Origin: Tritonibacter aquimaris
GTDB lineage: Bacteria; Pseudomonadota; Alphaproteobacteria; Rhodobacterales; Rhodobacteraceae
Assembly (NCBI RefSeq): GCF_009617595.1
Contig: NZ_WIXK01000005.1
Span: 248,001 to 312,000 of the forward strand
Length of the DNA: 64,000 nucleotides
Direction: 5' to 3'
Positions 45,078-54,292 of this stretch are shown here, in pieces. The position numbers and the translations under genes were made by a program. Each line of letters starts with the position of its first letter. Position 1 is the stretch's first letter. The notes beneath the pieces are model-generated. The model was not told where the DNA came from. It did no database searches and saw only the letters and a program-made list of their open reading frames with translations.

Positions 45078-45861
45078 AACAACACCGCTTGATATCGCCC
45101 ATGCTGCCATGATGGCAGCTCCGAATGACGATGTGGCGCGGTTGCGGTTTTATGAGCGGCTTGCGGATAGTGAACTGTTCTTGCTGCTTGCGTCTGAGCC
45201 GGAAGGTGAGCGGGTGGAGCCCGAGGTGTTTCAGACCGAACAGGGCAGCTTTGTGCTGGTGTTTGACCGTGAAGAGCGCCTTGCCGGGTTTGCCGGGAGA
45301 ATTGTGCCCTATGTTGCCCTTTCTGGTCGTATCATTGTGCAGATGCTTGAGGGGGCGGAAATTGGTCTGGGGCTGAATCTTGAGGTTGAGAACGGATCAC
45401 AAATGCTCGTGCCTGCGGAGGCGCTTGATTGGTTGCGTGACACGCTTGGTAATGCGCCAGAAACGGTAGAGGCCAATGTGGAAGAGGTGTTGCCCCCCAA
45501 AGGGTTGCCCGAAGTTCTACTGACGGCCATTGATACCAAACTGGCCATGGCGGCGGGGCTTGCTGAAAGTGCGTATCTGGTGGCGCTGCGCTATGACACG
45601 GGCGGTCAGGGGCATCTGCTGGGTTTTGTGGGTGCAAAGTCCGGCGCTGAGAACGCTTTGGCCAAGGCGGTGTCTGAGGCGTTGATTTTCTCGGGCATTG
45701 AAGCGGGCGCGTTGGATGTGGGGTTTTTCCAAAGCTCTGATGAAATGGCCGGGCGTCTTGCCCGTGTTGGCTTGCGTTATGAATTGCCAAAACCGGTGGA
45801 GCCCAAAGTTGAGCGGGCAGCACCTGGGTCTGACCCGGACAAGCCGCCGCGCCTAAGATAG
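45070..45861 (+). CDS. SseB family protein
   Basis: A 263-residue protein with an SseB N-terminal domain ('RFYERLADSELFLLL', 'FVLVFDREERLAGF') and the C-terminal SseB extension ('PKGLPEVLLTAIDTKL'). E. coli SseB has been linked to serine sensitivity, without a defined mechanism. It is coupled to the upstream glycosylase gene and followed by two adjacent hairpins. Confidence 0.88.
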   Translation: MSETTPLDIAHAAMMAAPNDDVARLRFYERLADSELFLLLASEPEGERVEPEVFQTEQGSFVLVFDREERLAGFAGRIVPYVALSGRIIVQMLEGAEIGLGLNLEVENGSQMLVPAEALDWLRDTLGNAPETVEANVEEVLPPKGLPEVLLTAIDTKLAMAAGLAESAYLVALRYDTGGQGHLLGFVGAKSGAENALAKAVSEALIFSGIEAGALDVGFFQSSDEMAGRLARVGLRYELPKPVEPKVERAAPGSDPDKPPRLR

Positions 45862-45916
45862 GGGGCGCTCCCGCCCGTCATCGCGTTTTGGAAAAACGCT
45901 CTTCCCGTTGGGCCGA

Positions 45917-45943
45917 GCGCCGCGCCAGAGGCGCGGCGTTTTC
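45917..45943 (+). terminator. Intrinsic terminator after the SseB gene
   Basis: CGCCGCGCC / GGCGCGGCG with loop AGA, then TTTTC. Confidence 0.75.
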
Positions 45944-45950
45944 ATGTTGC

Positions 45951-45981
45951 GCCCGTCGCGCTGCGAAACAGCGCAACGGGC
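45951..45981 (-). terminator. Hairpin after the YghU gene
   Basis: GCCCGT-C-GCGCTG / CAGCGC-A-ACGGGC with a 5-base loop, 13 bases past the yghU stop. No T-run on that strand, so function as a terminator is moderate. Confidence 0.5.
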
Positions 45982-45993
45982 AAGGCGGGCATT

Positions 45994-46866
45994 TTACTCC
46001 GCAGGCGCGAGCTTATCTTGCGTCTTGGTTTCAAAATCATCCGCTGAGTGACGCTCATGCAGTTGCTCATGCAACTCACCCCAGGTGCGGTTCACTTTGC
46101 GGCCCCGTTGCACGGCCGGACGTGCGGCAATCATCTTGGCCCAGCGTTGCAGGTTCGGATAGCTTTCTACGTCCAGAAATTCCGCCGCATCATAAAGCGT
46201 GCCCAGCGCAACCGCGCCATACCAGGGCCAGATCGCAATATCTGCGATCGTGTATTCTTCGCCTGCAATATAGGTGTTGTTGGCCAGCTGCTTGTCGAGC
46301 ACGTCAAGCTGGCGTTTGGCTTCCATAGTGAAACGGTTGATGGCGTATTCGAATTTTTCGGGCGCATAGGCGTAGAAATGGCCAAAGCCTCCGCCCAGGT
46401 AAGGCGCGGAGCCCATCTGCCAGAACAGCCAGTTCATCACTTCGGTACGGGCGGCGCCCTCTTTTGGCAGGAAGGCGTCGAATTTTTCAGCCAGCTGCAC
46501 CAGAATGGAGGCGGTTTCAAACACCCGCACCGGAGCGTCGCCGGTTTTGTCCAGCATCGCCGGGATCTTGGAGTTGGGGTTCACCTCAACAAAGCCTGAG
46601 CCGAACTGATCCCCTTCGCCAATGTTGATCAGCCAGGCGTCATATTCCGCGCCAGCGTGGCCTGCTTCCAGCAGCTCTTCAAACATCACGGTGACTTTTA
46701 CCCCATTGGGCGTCGCCAGTGAGTAAAGCTGGTAGGGGTGTTCGCCAACCGGCAGCTCTTTGTCATGGGTGGGGCCAGAGATCGGACGGTTGATATTGGC
46801 GAATTTGCCGCCATTGCTCTCGTCCCAGGTCCAAACCTTTGGCGGAGTATATGCGTTGTCAGTCAT
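45994..46866 (-). CDS. yghU: Glutathione-dependent disulfide-bond oxidoreductase (YghU-type GST)
   Basis: A 290-residue nu-class glutathione transferase. The thioredoxin-like half contains 'YQLYSLATPNGVKVTVMFEE' and 'NPNSKIPAMLD'; the helical half has 'YTIADIAIWPWYG'. YghU relatives bind two glutathiones and reduce disulfides. The start at 46866 gives the usual 'MTDNAYTPP' N-terminus; the longer frame to 46902 is not preferred. Confidence 0.93.
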   Translation of the reverse strand: MTDNAYTPPKVWTWDESNGGKFANINRPISGPTHDKELPVGEHPYQLYSLATPNGVKVTVMFEELLEAGHAGAEYDAWLINIGEGDQFGSGFVEVNPNSKIPAMLDKTGDAPVRVFETASILVQLAEKFDAFLPKEGAARTEVMNWLFWQMGSAPYLGGGFGHFYAYAPEKFEYAINRFTMEAKRQLDVLDKQLANNTYIAGEEYTIADIAIWPWYGAVALGTLYDAAEFLDVESYPNLQRWAKMIAARPAVQRGRKVNRTWGELHEQLHERHSADDFETKTQDKLAPAE

Positions 46867-47204
46867 CGATATGCGCTTTCTGTAAACCCTGATGCCACCC
46901 AAAGGCCTGCTTTAGATGGAATGGTGCTGATCTTTTGAGGCGGCCCGTGCGAGCCGCCGCAGATCCTTAGATATGACATGGTGTGAAAATTCCAATGACT
47001 GGAAGGATGGCCCGCGCAAAAAATACCAAAATTTGTTTACGGGTTTATATTACGACTTTCTCACAGCTGCTCCAAGCTGGACACATGGCTGTGACCCCCA
47101 GATGCGCAAATGTGACAAAACGCATATGGTCAGAGGGTACCGGCCGGGCACAGATGCACGGCTGCAGCCTAACGATACCTCAAACATCGAATAGAGGATT
47201 TGAC
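46867..47204. other. Divergent intergenic region, nothing recognised
   Basis: 338 bases between the divergent yghU and YHS genes. An open frame extends upstream from the YHS gene, but it lacks a credible start. A GGCGGC / GCCGCC hairpin lies at about 46940. No RNA gene was recognised. Confidence 0.55.
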
Positions 47205-47735
47205 ATGAAACGTTTTGCTTTGGCCGCAGTGGCGGCGCTCGCCCTGTCCGCCCCGCTGGCCCTACCGGCATTTGCAGGTGATCAATATGTGGATGAAACC
47301 GGTTTTGCGGTGTCCGGCTATGATGTTGTGGCCTATCGCTCATTGGAGCAAACCCCCGTTGGCACGCCGCAGCCGCTGGCGGTTCCTGGCTCCTCACAGT
47401 TCACGGCTGACTACAATGGCTCCACCTTTGCTTTTGCTTCGGCTGAGAACCGCGATCTGTTTGTGAGCAACCCGTCTTACTACGCGCCGCAATATGATGG
47501 GCATTGCGCCTATGGCGTGTCGCGCGGTGGTAAAGTGCCAGCAAACCCGCATCTGTGGCGCATTGTCGATGACAAACTGTATCTGAACATCACCAAAAAC
47601 GTGGTTGGTTTCTGGGAAGAAGATATCCCCGGCAACATCAACTTGGCAGAGGACAACTGGGTTGGCATTGATGACACCCCAGCCTCTGATCGCACTATTC
47701 CGCAATTTACCTCATCTGCGCCTGAAAAAGGCTAA
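47205..47735 (+). CDS. Exported YHS domain-containing protein
   Basis: A 176-residue protein with a signal peptide ending near 'LPAFAG' and a YHS domain: 'GFAVSGYDVVAYR' and 'YDGHCAYGVSRGGKVP'. YHS domains bind metal (often copper) through such Cys/His residues; this exported branch is uncharacterised. ATAGAGGATTTGAC precedes the ATG at 47205. A strong terminator follows. Confidence 0.9.
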   Translation: MKRFALAAVAALALSAPLALPAFAGDQYVDETGFAVSGYDVVAYRSLEQTPVGTPQPLAVPGSSQFTADYNGSTFAFASAENRDLFVSNPSYYAPQYDGHCAYGVSRGGKVPANPHLWRIVDDKLYLNITKNVVGFWEEDIPGNINLAEDNWVGIDDTPASDRTIPQFTSSAPEKG

Positions 47736-47765
47736 GTTGGCAAGCTTAGGTGTCATTTGAAACGA

Positions 47766-47799
47766 AAAAGCCCCGCAGCAACCGCTGCGGGGCTTTTTT
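47766..47799. terminator. Bidirectional intrinsic terminator
   Basis: GCCCCGCAGC / GCTGCGGGGC flanked by A5 and T6, between the convergent YHS and dctM genes. Confidence 0.92.
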
Positions 47800-47817
47800 G
47801 ATCTTAGGTCAGCGCCT

Positions 47818-49218
47818 TTACGCGAGGCTTGGCAGCCAAAGCACAATGGAAGGGAAAGCCACCAGTGCGGCAATGGTCAGCGCGTCGGCGATGAAAAAAG
47901 GTGTTACGCCTTTGAACACGTCCTGAACGCTGATGTCATCGCGAACGCCCGCCACCACAAAACAATTCAGGCCAATTGGTGGTGTGATCAGGCAGAACTC
48001 TGCCATTTTCACCACCAAGATCCCGAACCAGATCGCACACATCGGACCTGACATGCCAAAGCTACTGTCCGCGGCTGAGACAAACTCACCGCCGTTCAGC
48101 GCCATCACCGCAGGGTAGACCACCGGCAGTGTGAGCAAGAGCATGCCAATTGCGTCCATGAACATGCCCAGCACCGCATAGGCCAGCAGAATGCAGATCA
48201 GGATCAGCATCGGTGACATGGTGAGCGAAGTGATCCAATCGGCAAAGGCTCCGGGCAGATCCGCAAACCCCAGGAAACGCACGTAGATCAATACGCCCCA
48301 GATGATGGTGAAAATCATCACCGACAGTTTGGCTGTTTCCAGCAGCGCGTCTTTGAACTCACTCCAGCGCATGCCACGATAAAGCGCCATCAGAAACACA
48401 ACAAAGGCTCCGATCGCGCCGCCCTCGGTCGGGGTGCCCCAGGCATCGCCGCCAAAGGGGTTGTAGACAAAGAGCACAATAGTCGCGACCACAAACAGGA
48501 TCGGCAGCGCTGGCGGCAGCGCGGTGAAACGTTCCTTCCACGTGAATCCACTGACAGCGGGGCCGAAACCTTTGATTGTGAGGGCCATGCCAATGATCAG
48601 CGCGCCGTAGATCAGCGCTGAAAACGCGCCGGGCACAAAGCCTGCAAGCAAAAGCTTGCCCACGTCTTGTTCGACGATGATTGCGTAGATCACCAAAATG
48701 GCAGAGGGCGGAATAAGCGAGGCCAATGTGCCACCCGCGGCCACAACCCCCGCAGCAAAACGTTTGTCATAGCCGATTTTCAACATCTCAGGGATGGCGA
48801 TACGGGCAAAGACAGCTGAGGTCGCAACGGAGGCCCCAGATACGGCTGCAAAGCCTGCGGTGGCAAACACGGTTGAGACCGCAAGCCCGCCCGGAACCCA
48901 GGCAAACCAGCGTTTTGCCGCCTCAAACAAGGCCCGCGTGAGGCCTGCGTAATAGGCAAGGTAGCCGATCAGGATAAAGGTCGGGATCAGCGACAGCGCC
49001 TGGCTTGAGACTTTGGAATGGGGCACTTGTCCTGCGGTTTTGACCGCAATGGTCAAGGCTTTGCCAAAGCGGCCCGGATCATAGCCAAACTTGGCCCAGA
49101 AGATCCAAATGAGCCCGATCATACCCGCAAGGCCAGCCGCAAAGGCCACGCGCATGCCAAGCACCACCAGCACCAGCATGCCGCCAGAGACGATCAATCC
49201 AATTTCAATAGGTTCCAT
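47818..49218 (-). CDS. dctM: TRAP transporter large permease
   Basis: A 466-residue protein with about 12-13 membrane spans, the ion-coupled transport subunit of a tripartite periplasmic transporter. Family segments are 'AAVSGASVATSAVFARIAIPEM' (the glycine-rich re-entrant region) and 'LIPPSAILVIYAIIVEQ'. It follows the small permease with a 2-base gap and has its own ribosome binding site (GAGGGAC). With DctP and DctQ it would import an organic acid driven by sodium. Confidence 0.95.
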   Translation of the reverse strand: MEPIEIGLIVSGGMLVLVVLGMRVAFAAGLAGMIGLIWIFWAKFGYDPGRFGKALTIAVKTAGQVPHSKVSSQALSLIPTFILIGYLAYYAGLTRALFEAAKRWFAWVPGGLAVSTVFATAGFAAVSGASVATSAVFARIAIPEMLKIGYDKRFAAGVVAAGGTLASLIPPSAILVIYAIIVEQDVGKLLLAGFVPGAFSALIYGALIIGMALTIKGFGPAVSGFTWKERFTALPPALPILFVVATIVLFVYNPFGGDAWGTPTEGGAIGAFVVFLMALYRGMRWSEFKDALLETAKLSVMIFTIIWGVLIYVRFLGFADLPGAFADWITSLTMSPMLILICILLAYAVLGMFMDAIGMLLLTLPVVYPAVMALNGGEFVSAADSSFGMSGPMCAIWFGILVVKMAEFCLITPPIGLNCFVVAGVRDDISVQDVFKGVTPFFIADALTIAALVAFPSIVLWLPSLA

Positions 49219-49220
49219 CT

Positions 49221-49865
49221 TCAGCGTCCCTCGGTCTCATCATGGCCAGAGACATGCTCGGCTTCCATTGCGGCTTGGGTGGCGGCGTCGGCAATCATCG
49301 GGATTGCAACAGGGGTCTGGTCATTGCGTATGAATGCGCGCGCATAGCCCCATAGCTGCAGGCAAAGGCGCAGACACAGGATGGAAAACGCAACCGGTGC
49401 CAAGAGTTTCGCGGGCCAAATCGGTAGGGCAATATCCATCGAGCTGTCGCGGCTCCACATCGGGGATGCAAAATCAAAGCTGCGCTGAAAATGCGCCCAG
49501 GTGCCCCAGACCAGAAGGATCATCAGCAAGAGGATTGCCAGGGTTGTGATGAATTCCACCAGATACAGTGCCCGCCCATGCAATGCGCCCACCAGCATAT
49601 CCATGCGAATGTGGCCGCCATCACGTTGGGTATAGGCCACACCCATAAAGGCAATAAGCGGCATCGCCTGTTCGATCCAATCCACATAACCGGGCAGGGG
49701 GGCGTTAAAACCGTTACGCCCGCTGACAGAAACCACCGCCAGCAACATCAGGGAAAAAACCGCCAAACCACTGAGCAGGGCGAACAGCTTTTCCAATGCA
49801 TAAAGCCGCGTGTCAATTCGGCTCAGCAGACTGTCATCAGACAGAACGAGAGAGGATCCGGCCAT
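49221..49865 (-). CDS. dctQ: TRAP transporter small permease
   Basis: A 214-residue protein with four membrane spans and the DctQ motif 'MPLIAFMGVAYTQRDGGHIRMDML'. It bridges the substrate-binding protein and the large permease. AAGGAGCGACCCGC precedes the ATG. A hairpin separates it from the dctP gene upstream, which would make expression of the permeases lower than that of the binding protein. Confidence 0.93.
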   Translation of the reverse strand: MAGSSLVLSDDSLLSRIDTRLYALEKLFALLSGLAVFSLMLLAVVSVSGRNGFNAPLPGYVDWIEQAMPLIAFMGVAYTQRDGGHIRMDMLVGALHGRALYLVEFITTLAILLLMILLVWGTWAHFQRSFDFASPMWSRDSSMDIALPIWPAKLLAPVAFSILCLRLCLQLWGYARAFIRNDQTPVAIPMIADAATQAAMEAEHVSGHDETEGR

Positions 49866-49892
49866 GCGGGTCGCTCCTTATGTTCGGGAAAT

Positions 49893-49932
49893 AAAAAGGC
49901 CCCCAACAGGCCGCTTTGGCGCTGTCGGGGGC
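49893..49932 (-). terminator. Attenuating hairpin between dctP and dctQ
   Basis: GCCCCC-A-ACAG / CTGT-C-GGGGGC; on the minus strand TTTTTATTTCC follows. Such intra-operon terminators commonly let a binding protein be made in excess of the permease. Confidence 0.75.
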
Positions 49933-49944
49933 GAGAGGGTGGTC

Positions 49945-50955
49945 TTATTTGCCTTCGGCAATCATACGCGTGACCATGTCATAGAGCTCTTGTGCAGGCA
50001 GGCCGCGTTTGGTGTTTTCTGCGATCCATGCTGCGGCTGCGGGGGCGGCTGCAGCATCTTTGAACGCGGTGATTTCTTCTTCGGAGAAGGTCACCTGGGT
50101 GATGCCGCGCTCATCCAGAGCCGGACCCCATGCATCCATGGTTTTGTTGTTGTAGTTGTAGATATAGTAATCCAGCGCCTCGGGCACGGAATCCAGCAGC
50201 GCATTGCGGTGCTCATCTGACAGACCCGCCAGCGCGTCGCTGTTGACCACAACCGGACAGTTCAGCGTGCCTGGGTTCAGGTTTGCAGTCCACCAAGTGG
50301 CGTTTTCAATGGTGCCGTAAGACATATGCGCGTGGGGCGCAAAGCTGGCCGCTTTGATCACGCCGCTGTCCATAGACTGGCGCACTTCGGTTGCAGACAT
50401 GGAGGTAGGGACCGCGCCGATGGTTTCCATCGCAGCGCCAATACCACCGGTCGCACGTACGGTCAGGCCCTGAAAGTCAGACAGCGAAGCAGGCGCATCA
50501 CCCACACCCACAATGTTATACTGCGGCAGCGGCGACGGCATCAGCAGGGTTGCGTTCCAACGGCCCAGATCCTCAACAACTGCCGGGTGCTGATACAGCG
50601 CCATCGACAGCTCGGTTTCTTGTGCCAGAGAGGTCACGCCCAGGAAGGGCAGTTCCAGCACGGTGATCGAGGGGTTTTTGTCGCGGTGATAACCGGCACA
50701 GAATTGCGCCATCTCAAACGCGCCAATTTCGATCCCGTCAAGGTTCTCGCGGTTTTTGGACAGGCCACCATAGCTGATGTTCAGGGTGAACTCGCCATTG
50801 GTTTTTTCATTCACAAGCTCAGCAAGCTTTTCCACGTGCTCGGTAAAGGCGCGGCGTTTGCCCCACAGCGATACATTCCACTCGGTGGCCATAGCCTCAC
50901 CGGCAAAAGCGACGGTCAAAGCAACAATAGCTGTTTGTGTAAGGGTCTTGCGCAT
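49945..50955 (-). CDS. dctP: TRAP transporter substrate-binding protein
   Basis: A 336-residue periplasmic protein with a signal peptide ending at 'GEAMA'. The conserved arginine for the ligand carboxylate is probably in 'FQGLTVRATGG', and 'SATEVRQSMDSGVIKAA' is typical of the DctP family. The ligand cannot be read from sequence; C4-dicarboxylates are the default only by name. GGGAGGAGACAGA gives a very strong ribosome binding site. It lies directly downstream of the dctBD regulators. Confidence 0.93.
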   Translation of the reverse strand: MRKTLTQTAIVALTVAFAGEAMATEWNVSLWGKRRAFTEHVEKLAELVNEKTNGEFTLNISYGGLSKNRENLDGIEIGAFEMAQFCAGYHRDKNPSITVLELPFLGVTSLAQETELSMALYQHPAVVEDLGRWNATLLMPSPLPQYNIVGVGDAPASLSDFQGLTVRATGGIGAAMETIGAVPTSMSATEVRQSMDSGVIKAASFAPHAHMSYGTIENATWWTANLNPGTLNCPVVVNSDALAGLSDEHRNALLDSVPEALDYYIYNYNNKTMDAWGPALDERGITQVTFSEEEITAFKDAAAAPAAAAWIAENTKRGLPAQELYDMVTRMIAEGK

Positions 50956-51053
50956 TCTGTCTCCTCCCAGATGCATTCTGAAATCTCGATACAGAGTGTC
51001 TAAAACTGAACAGAGTTTGGCTATGAAGGAAATCGCGCGCGGCTGTGTCTTGG

Positions 51054-51073
51054 GCCTGCGGCTTTCCGCAGGC
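51054..51073 (-). terminator. Hairpin after dctD
   Basis: Perfect GCCTGCGG / CCGCAGGC stem with a 4-base loop in the 139-base dctD-dctP spacer. No T-run, so possibly an RNA-stability or pause element. Confidence 0.45.
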
Positions 51074-51094
51074 TGCTAATCTTGGATGAATGGC

Positions 51095-52438
51095 TTACAA
51101 AAGCGCGTCTTTGTCGAGGCCAAGTTTGACGATCTTTTCGTTCAGCGTGCGCCGCCCAATCCCCAGCGCATCTGCGGTGTCATCCATGCGCCCATGATGG
51201 TCACGAATGGCCTTGGCGATGAGCTCGCGCTCAAAACTTGCTACCGCCTCACGCAAAGTGGTGGGGCTGTCTTCAGCAGGGGCGGCGCCATGAATGGCCT
51301 GCATCATTGTGCCACCGCCACGGCGCGCGGTGAGGCATCTGCGTTCGCAGGCATGGCGCAGTTCGCGCACATTGCCGGGCCAGTCATGCGCCAAAAGCGC
51401 GGCGAGGTCATCGTGGCTCAGCTCGGGGGCGATCAGGTCATAGACCCGTGCCGCCTGATTGAGGAAATGACGCGCCAGTAGGGCAATGTCATCGCGGCGC
51501 CGTCGCAGCGGGGGCAGCTCCACCATGACAGTATTGAGCCGGTAAAACAGATCCGCGCGCAGATCCCCGGCTGCAACCGCCTGTTCCGGATCCACATTGG
51601 TTGACGACAACACGCGGAAATCCACCGCGATCGGGTTGGGTGCGCCAATCGGCAAGATCTCTTTTTCTTCGATCACGCGCAACAGTTTGGCCTGAACCGG
51701 CAAAGGGCAGGCGCAGATTTCATCAAGATAAAGCGTGCCACCCACTGCACCGCGCAGCTGGCCGTTGTTTTTGCCATGAACGCCGAACATTTCGGCTTCA
51801 AACCGCTCTTCCGAGAGGGCGGCGCAGTTCAGTGCCAGAAACGGCCCATCCGGGTGCGGGCCCAGATCGTGCAGGGCACGGGCGACCAGATCCTTGCCGG
51901 TGCCCGTTTCACCTTTGAGCAGCACCGATACACCTATGTCGCTCACGTTTAAGATATCGCGGCGCAGGTGTTCCATATGCGCTGTTTGACCAAGCACGCT
52001 GCGATCAAGGCCCGACAATTGCATCAGGCGTTCCGTAAGGCGTGCATTGCTTTGGCGCATGCGGGCGCGTTCAGCTGCGTTTTGCAACACCTGCAACAGG
52101 CGGCGCGGCTCATAGGGTTTTTCCAGAAAACTATAGGCGCCGTCCTGTACCGCCTGCACCGCCATCGGAATATCGCCATGGGCGGAAATCAGCACCAGCG
52201 GCGGCGTACCTTCACGCAAGGAGAGCGCTGCCAAAAGTTCAAGCCCGGACATGCCGGGCATACGCACATCAGACAAAATCACATCCGGGCGCGCATCATT
52301 TAGATAGTCCAGCACCAGATCCGCGCGCGACAAACATTCCACTTGCCAGCCTGCAGCCTCTAACAGTGTCATAAGCGACTGGCGCATTTGCTTGTCGTCG
52401 TCCACCACCAAAATACTGTTGGGGCGTTGATCGATCAT
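51095..52438 (-). CDS. dctD: DctD-type response regulator lacking the GAFTGA loop
   Basis: A 447-residue NtrC-family regulator: receiver domain (phosphorylation at Asp57 in 'VILSDVRM'), AAA+ domain (Walker A 'GETGTGKD' at 176-183, Walker B 'TLYLDE' at 235-240, arginine region 'DLFYRLNTVMVELPPLR') and a Fis-type DNA-binding end ('TADALGIGRRTLNEKI'). Between 'EMFG' and Walker B, family members carry GAFTGA, the loop that touches sigma-54; here the stretch reads 'VHGKNNGQLRGAVGG' and the loop is missing. It probably does not work through sigma-54. It overlaps dctB by 4 bases. Confidence 0.92.
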   Translation of the reverse strand: MIDQRPNSILVVDDDKQMRQSLMTLLEAAGWQVECLSRADLVLDYLNDARPDVILSDVRMPGMSGLELLAALSLREGTPPLVLISAHGDIPMAVQAVQDGAYSFLEKPYEPRRLLQVLQNAAERARMRQSNARLTERLMQLSGLDRSVLGQTAHMEHLRRDILNVSDIGVSVLLKGETGTGKDLVARALHDLGPHPDGPFLALNCAALSEERFEAEMFGVHGKNNGQLRGAVGGTLYLDEICACPLPVQAKLLRVIEEKEILPIGAPNPIAVDFRVLSSTNVDPEQAVAAGDLRADLFYRLNTVMVELPPLRRRRDDIALLARHFLNQAARVYDLIAPELSHDDLAALLAHDWPGNVRELRHACERRCLTARRGGGTMMQAIHGAAPAEDSPTTLREAVASFERELIAKAIRDHHGRMDDTADALGIGRRTLNEKIVKLGLDKDALL

Positions 52439-54192
52439 GTGGTCTCCTGCGTGTTCGGGCTTTCCACAACCGGGAGGCGGACACAGAAACAGGCCCCGCC
52501 GGTTTTGCGGTTTGCGGCGCTCATCTCGCCCCCATGTTCTTTGACAATTTGTGCAGATATGGCAAGCCCGAGCCCCATGCCGCGGCCGCTTTCACGTGTG
52601 GTCACAAAAGGTTCTTGCAGATCGGACAGGGTATTTGCGCCCAATCCATGCCCATTATCACGCACTTCAACTACGATGCTGCCGTCTTGATGTCTGGCAT
52701 CCAGATGGATCCTTGGGGTGTCTACGCCTTCAATTGCATCCGCGGCGTTGCGCAAAAGATTGACCACCACTTGCTCTAGCCGCAGCCGGTTGCCGCGCAA
52801 ACTGGGCAGGCCAGTGGCAATGTTTGTCTCAACCACAATCTTTTGCTGCTCAAAGGTCGGCGCCATAAGCTCAAGCGCGGCCCGCAATGCGCCTTCCATC
52901 TCAACTTTGTCGAAGGTCTTTTTGCCGGAACGGGCAAAGAACTTTAGCTGCCGGGTGATCCCGTCCATGCGATCCACCAGCGATGTGAGATTGTTGAGCA
53001 TCGCGCCAGGGTTCTGCGCGCCGCTGATCTGGGCTGCCACCAGATGGTTGCGCATGGCGGCGATGGGTTGGCCAAGTTCATGGGTAACAGAGGCGGAGAT
53101 CTGCCCCAAAGCGGCCAATCGGCCCGCGCGGTTCAGCTCTTCTTGAGTGCGTTCTAAACGCTGCTCGGTGAGGCGGCGTTCCGAAATTTCATGGGCAAGA
53201 CGTGCGTTGGTGGCGCGCAGGCTGCTTTCTTCGCGCTCAGATCTGCGCAGCGCCTCGCGAATGCGGCGGGTGCGATACAGCTGCAGCGCGCCAAGCGCCA
53301 GACCCGCCGCCACCGCTGCCACAGCGGTGATCAGGCCACTGCGTGCAACGGCGCGGTCATCGCTTGCGAAATAATGCACTTCCCAGCCGTGAATACCTGA
53401 TGGGGCGTGAACATGGAGATGGGTGTCATCTTCGATGCGCGCGCGCTGCTCAGGCTCGCTGTGCCAATCCAGGGGTGTTAATCTATAGCTGCCGAATTGC
53501 CGGGTGGTTTTTATGTATTCTGCCGCCTCCGGTGCCAGGGGTCGCAAAAGTTTATACTGCCAGTCCGGCATCGACGACAGGATCACCACACCGCGATCAT
53601 CTGCCAACAAGACCTTTTCGCCAGAACTGCGCCAGCTTTCGGCCAGGGCTTTCAGCCCAACCTTGATCGCCACCACGCCAATCACTGTCCCATCGTCGCG
53701 CCGCACAGGATCTGCGATGAAATACCCCGGCGTGCCGGTGGTGCTGCCAATGGCGTAAAACCGGCCCTGCCGCCCTTCGAGCGCGGATTTGAAATAGGGG
53801 CGGAACCCATAGTTTTTGCCCACAAAACTTAGAGGTGTGCGAAAGTTTGATGCGGAAATTGTGCGCCCACCCGTGTCCATCAGATAGATCGCTTCCAGCC
53901 CCGCGCGCTGGGCAAATTCAGCCAGGCGGAAATTCAGCGTGACGGTGGCGGATTGGTCCAATGCGGCGCGCACATAGCTGTCGCGGGCCAAAACATGGGT
54001 GAGATGGGAAAACCGTTCAAGCTCTGCGTCAACGGTCGACTGATACAGCGACAGCCGCCCTTCGGCCCGTGCCATTTCTTCGGCGACAAAATAATCATAG
54101 GACAGGCGAAACAGCAGCCCGGTGATCAGCACACAGCATAGAACCAGATAGGGAAGGCGAAAGCGGCGCATATGGGTGGTGTTGGTCCTCAT
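52435..54192 (-). CDS. dctB: DctB-type sensor histidine kinase
   Basis: A 585-residue membrane kinase: first span near 'LPYLVLCCVLITGLLF', a periplasmic double-Cache sensor region (about residues 35-270), second span 'SGLITAVAAVAAGLALGAL', a coiled coil, a HisKA domain with the phosphorylated His in 'SASVTHELGQPIAAMRNH', and an ATPase domain ('VVNLLRNAADAI', 'VRDNGHGLG', 'GMGLGLAIS'). It would sense the TRAP substrate outside and phosphorylate DctD. Several in-frame ATGs (54237, 54192, 54171) lack good ribosome binding sites; 54192 is a compromise. Confidence 0.92.
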   Translation of the reverse strand: MRTNTTHMRRFRLPYLVLCCVLITGLLFRLSYDYFVAEEMARAEGRLSLYQSTVDAELERFSHLTHVLARDSYVRAALDQSATVTLNFRLAEFAQRAGLEAIYLMDTGGRTISASNFRTPLSFVGKNYGFRPYFKSALEGRQGRFYAIGSTTGTPGYFIADPVRRDDGTVIGVVAIKVGLKALAESWRSSGEKVLLADDRGVVILSSMPDWQYKLLRPLAPEAAEYIKTTRQFGSYRLTPLDWHSEPEQRARIEDDTHLHVHAPSGIHGWEVHYFASDDRAVARSGLITAVAAVAAGLALGALQLYRTRRIREALRRSEREESSLRATNARLAHEISERRLTEQRLERTQEELNRAGRLAALGQISASVTHELGQPIAAMRNHLVAAQISGAQNPGAMLNNLTSLVDRMDGITRQLKFFARSGKKTFDKVEMEGALRAALELMAPTFEQQKIVVETNIATGLPSLRGNRLRLEQVVVNLLRNAADAIEGVDTPRIHLDARHQDGSIVVEVRDNGHGLGANTLSDLQEPFVTTRESGRGMGLGLAISAQIVKEHGGEMSAANRKTGGACFCVRLPVVESPNTQETT

Positions 54193-54240
54193 CAGATGAC
54201 AGGTGCCACCATGAGCCAGAAACAACATGCAGTGCAAATG

Positions 54241-54274
54241 AAAACACCCCGCGCCTTAGGCTGCGGGGTGTTTG
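54241..54274 (-). terminator. Intrinsic terminator after gcrA
   Basis: ACACCCCGC / GCGGGGTGT with a 10-base loop. On the minus strand TTTTC follows. It separates gcrA from dctB. Confidence 0.8.
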
Positions 54275-54292
54275 TTCAATCATTGCGTCTGA

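Noticed and set aside
46983-47204. 74-codon upstream extension of the YHS gene
   Set aside because: The extension has no credible start and would bury the signal peptide; the ATG at 47205 has GAGG at good distance.
50956-51094. Search for a sigma-54 promoter upstream of dctP
   Set aside because: No GG-N10-GC pair in a credible position was found on the dctP strand; used only as negative evidence.
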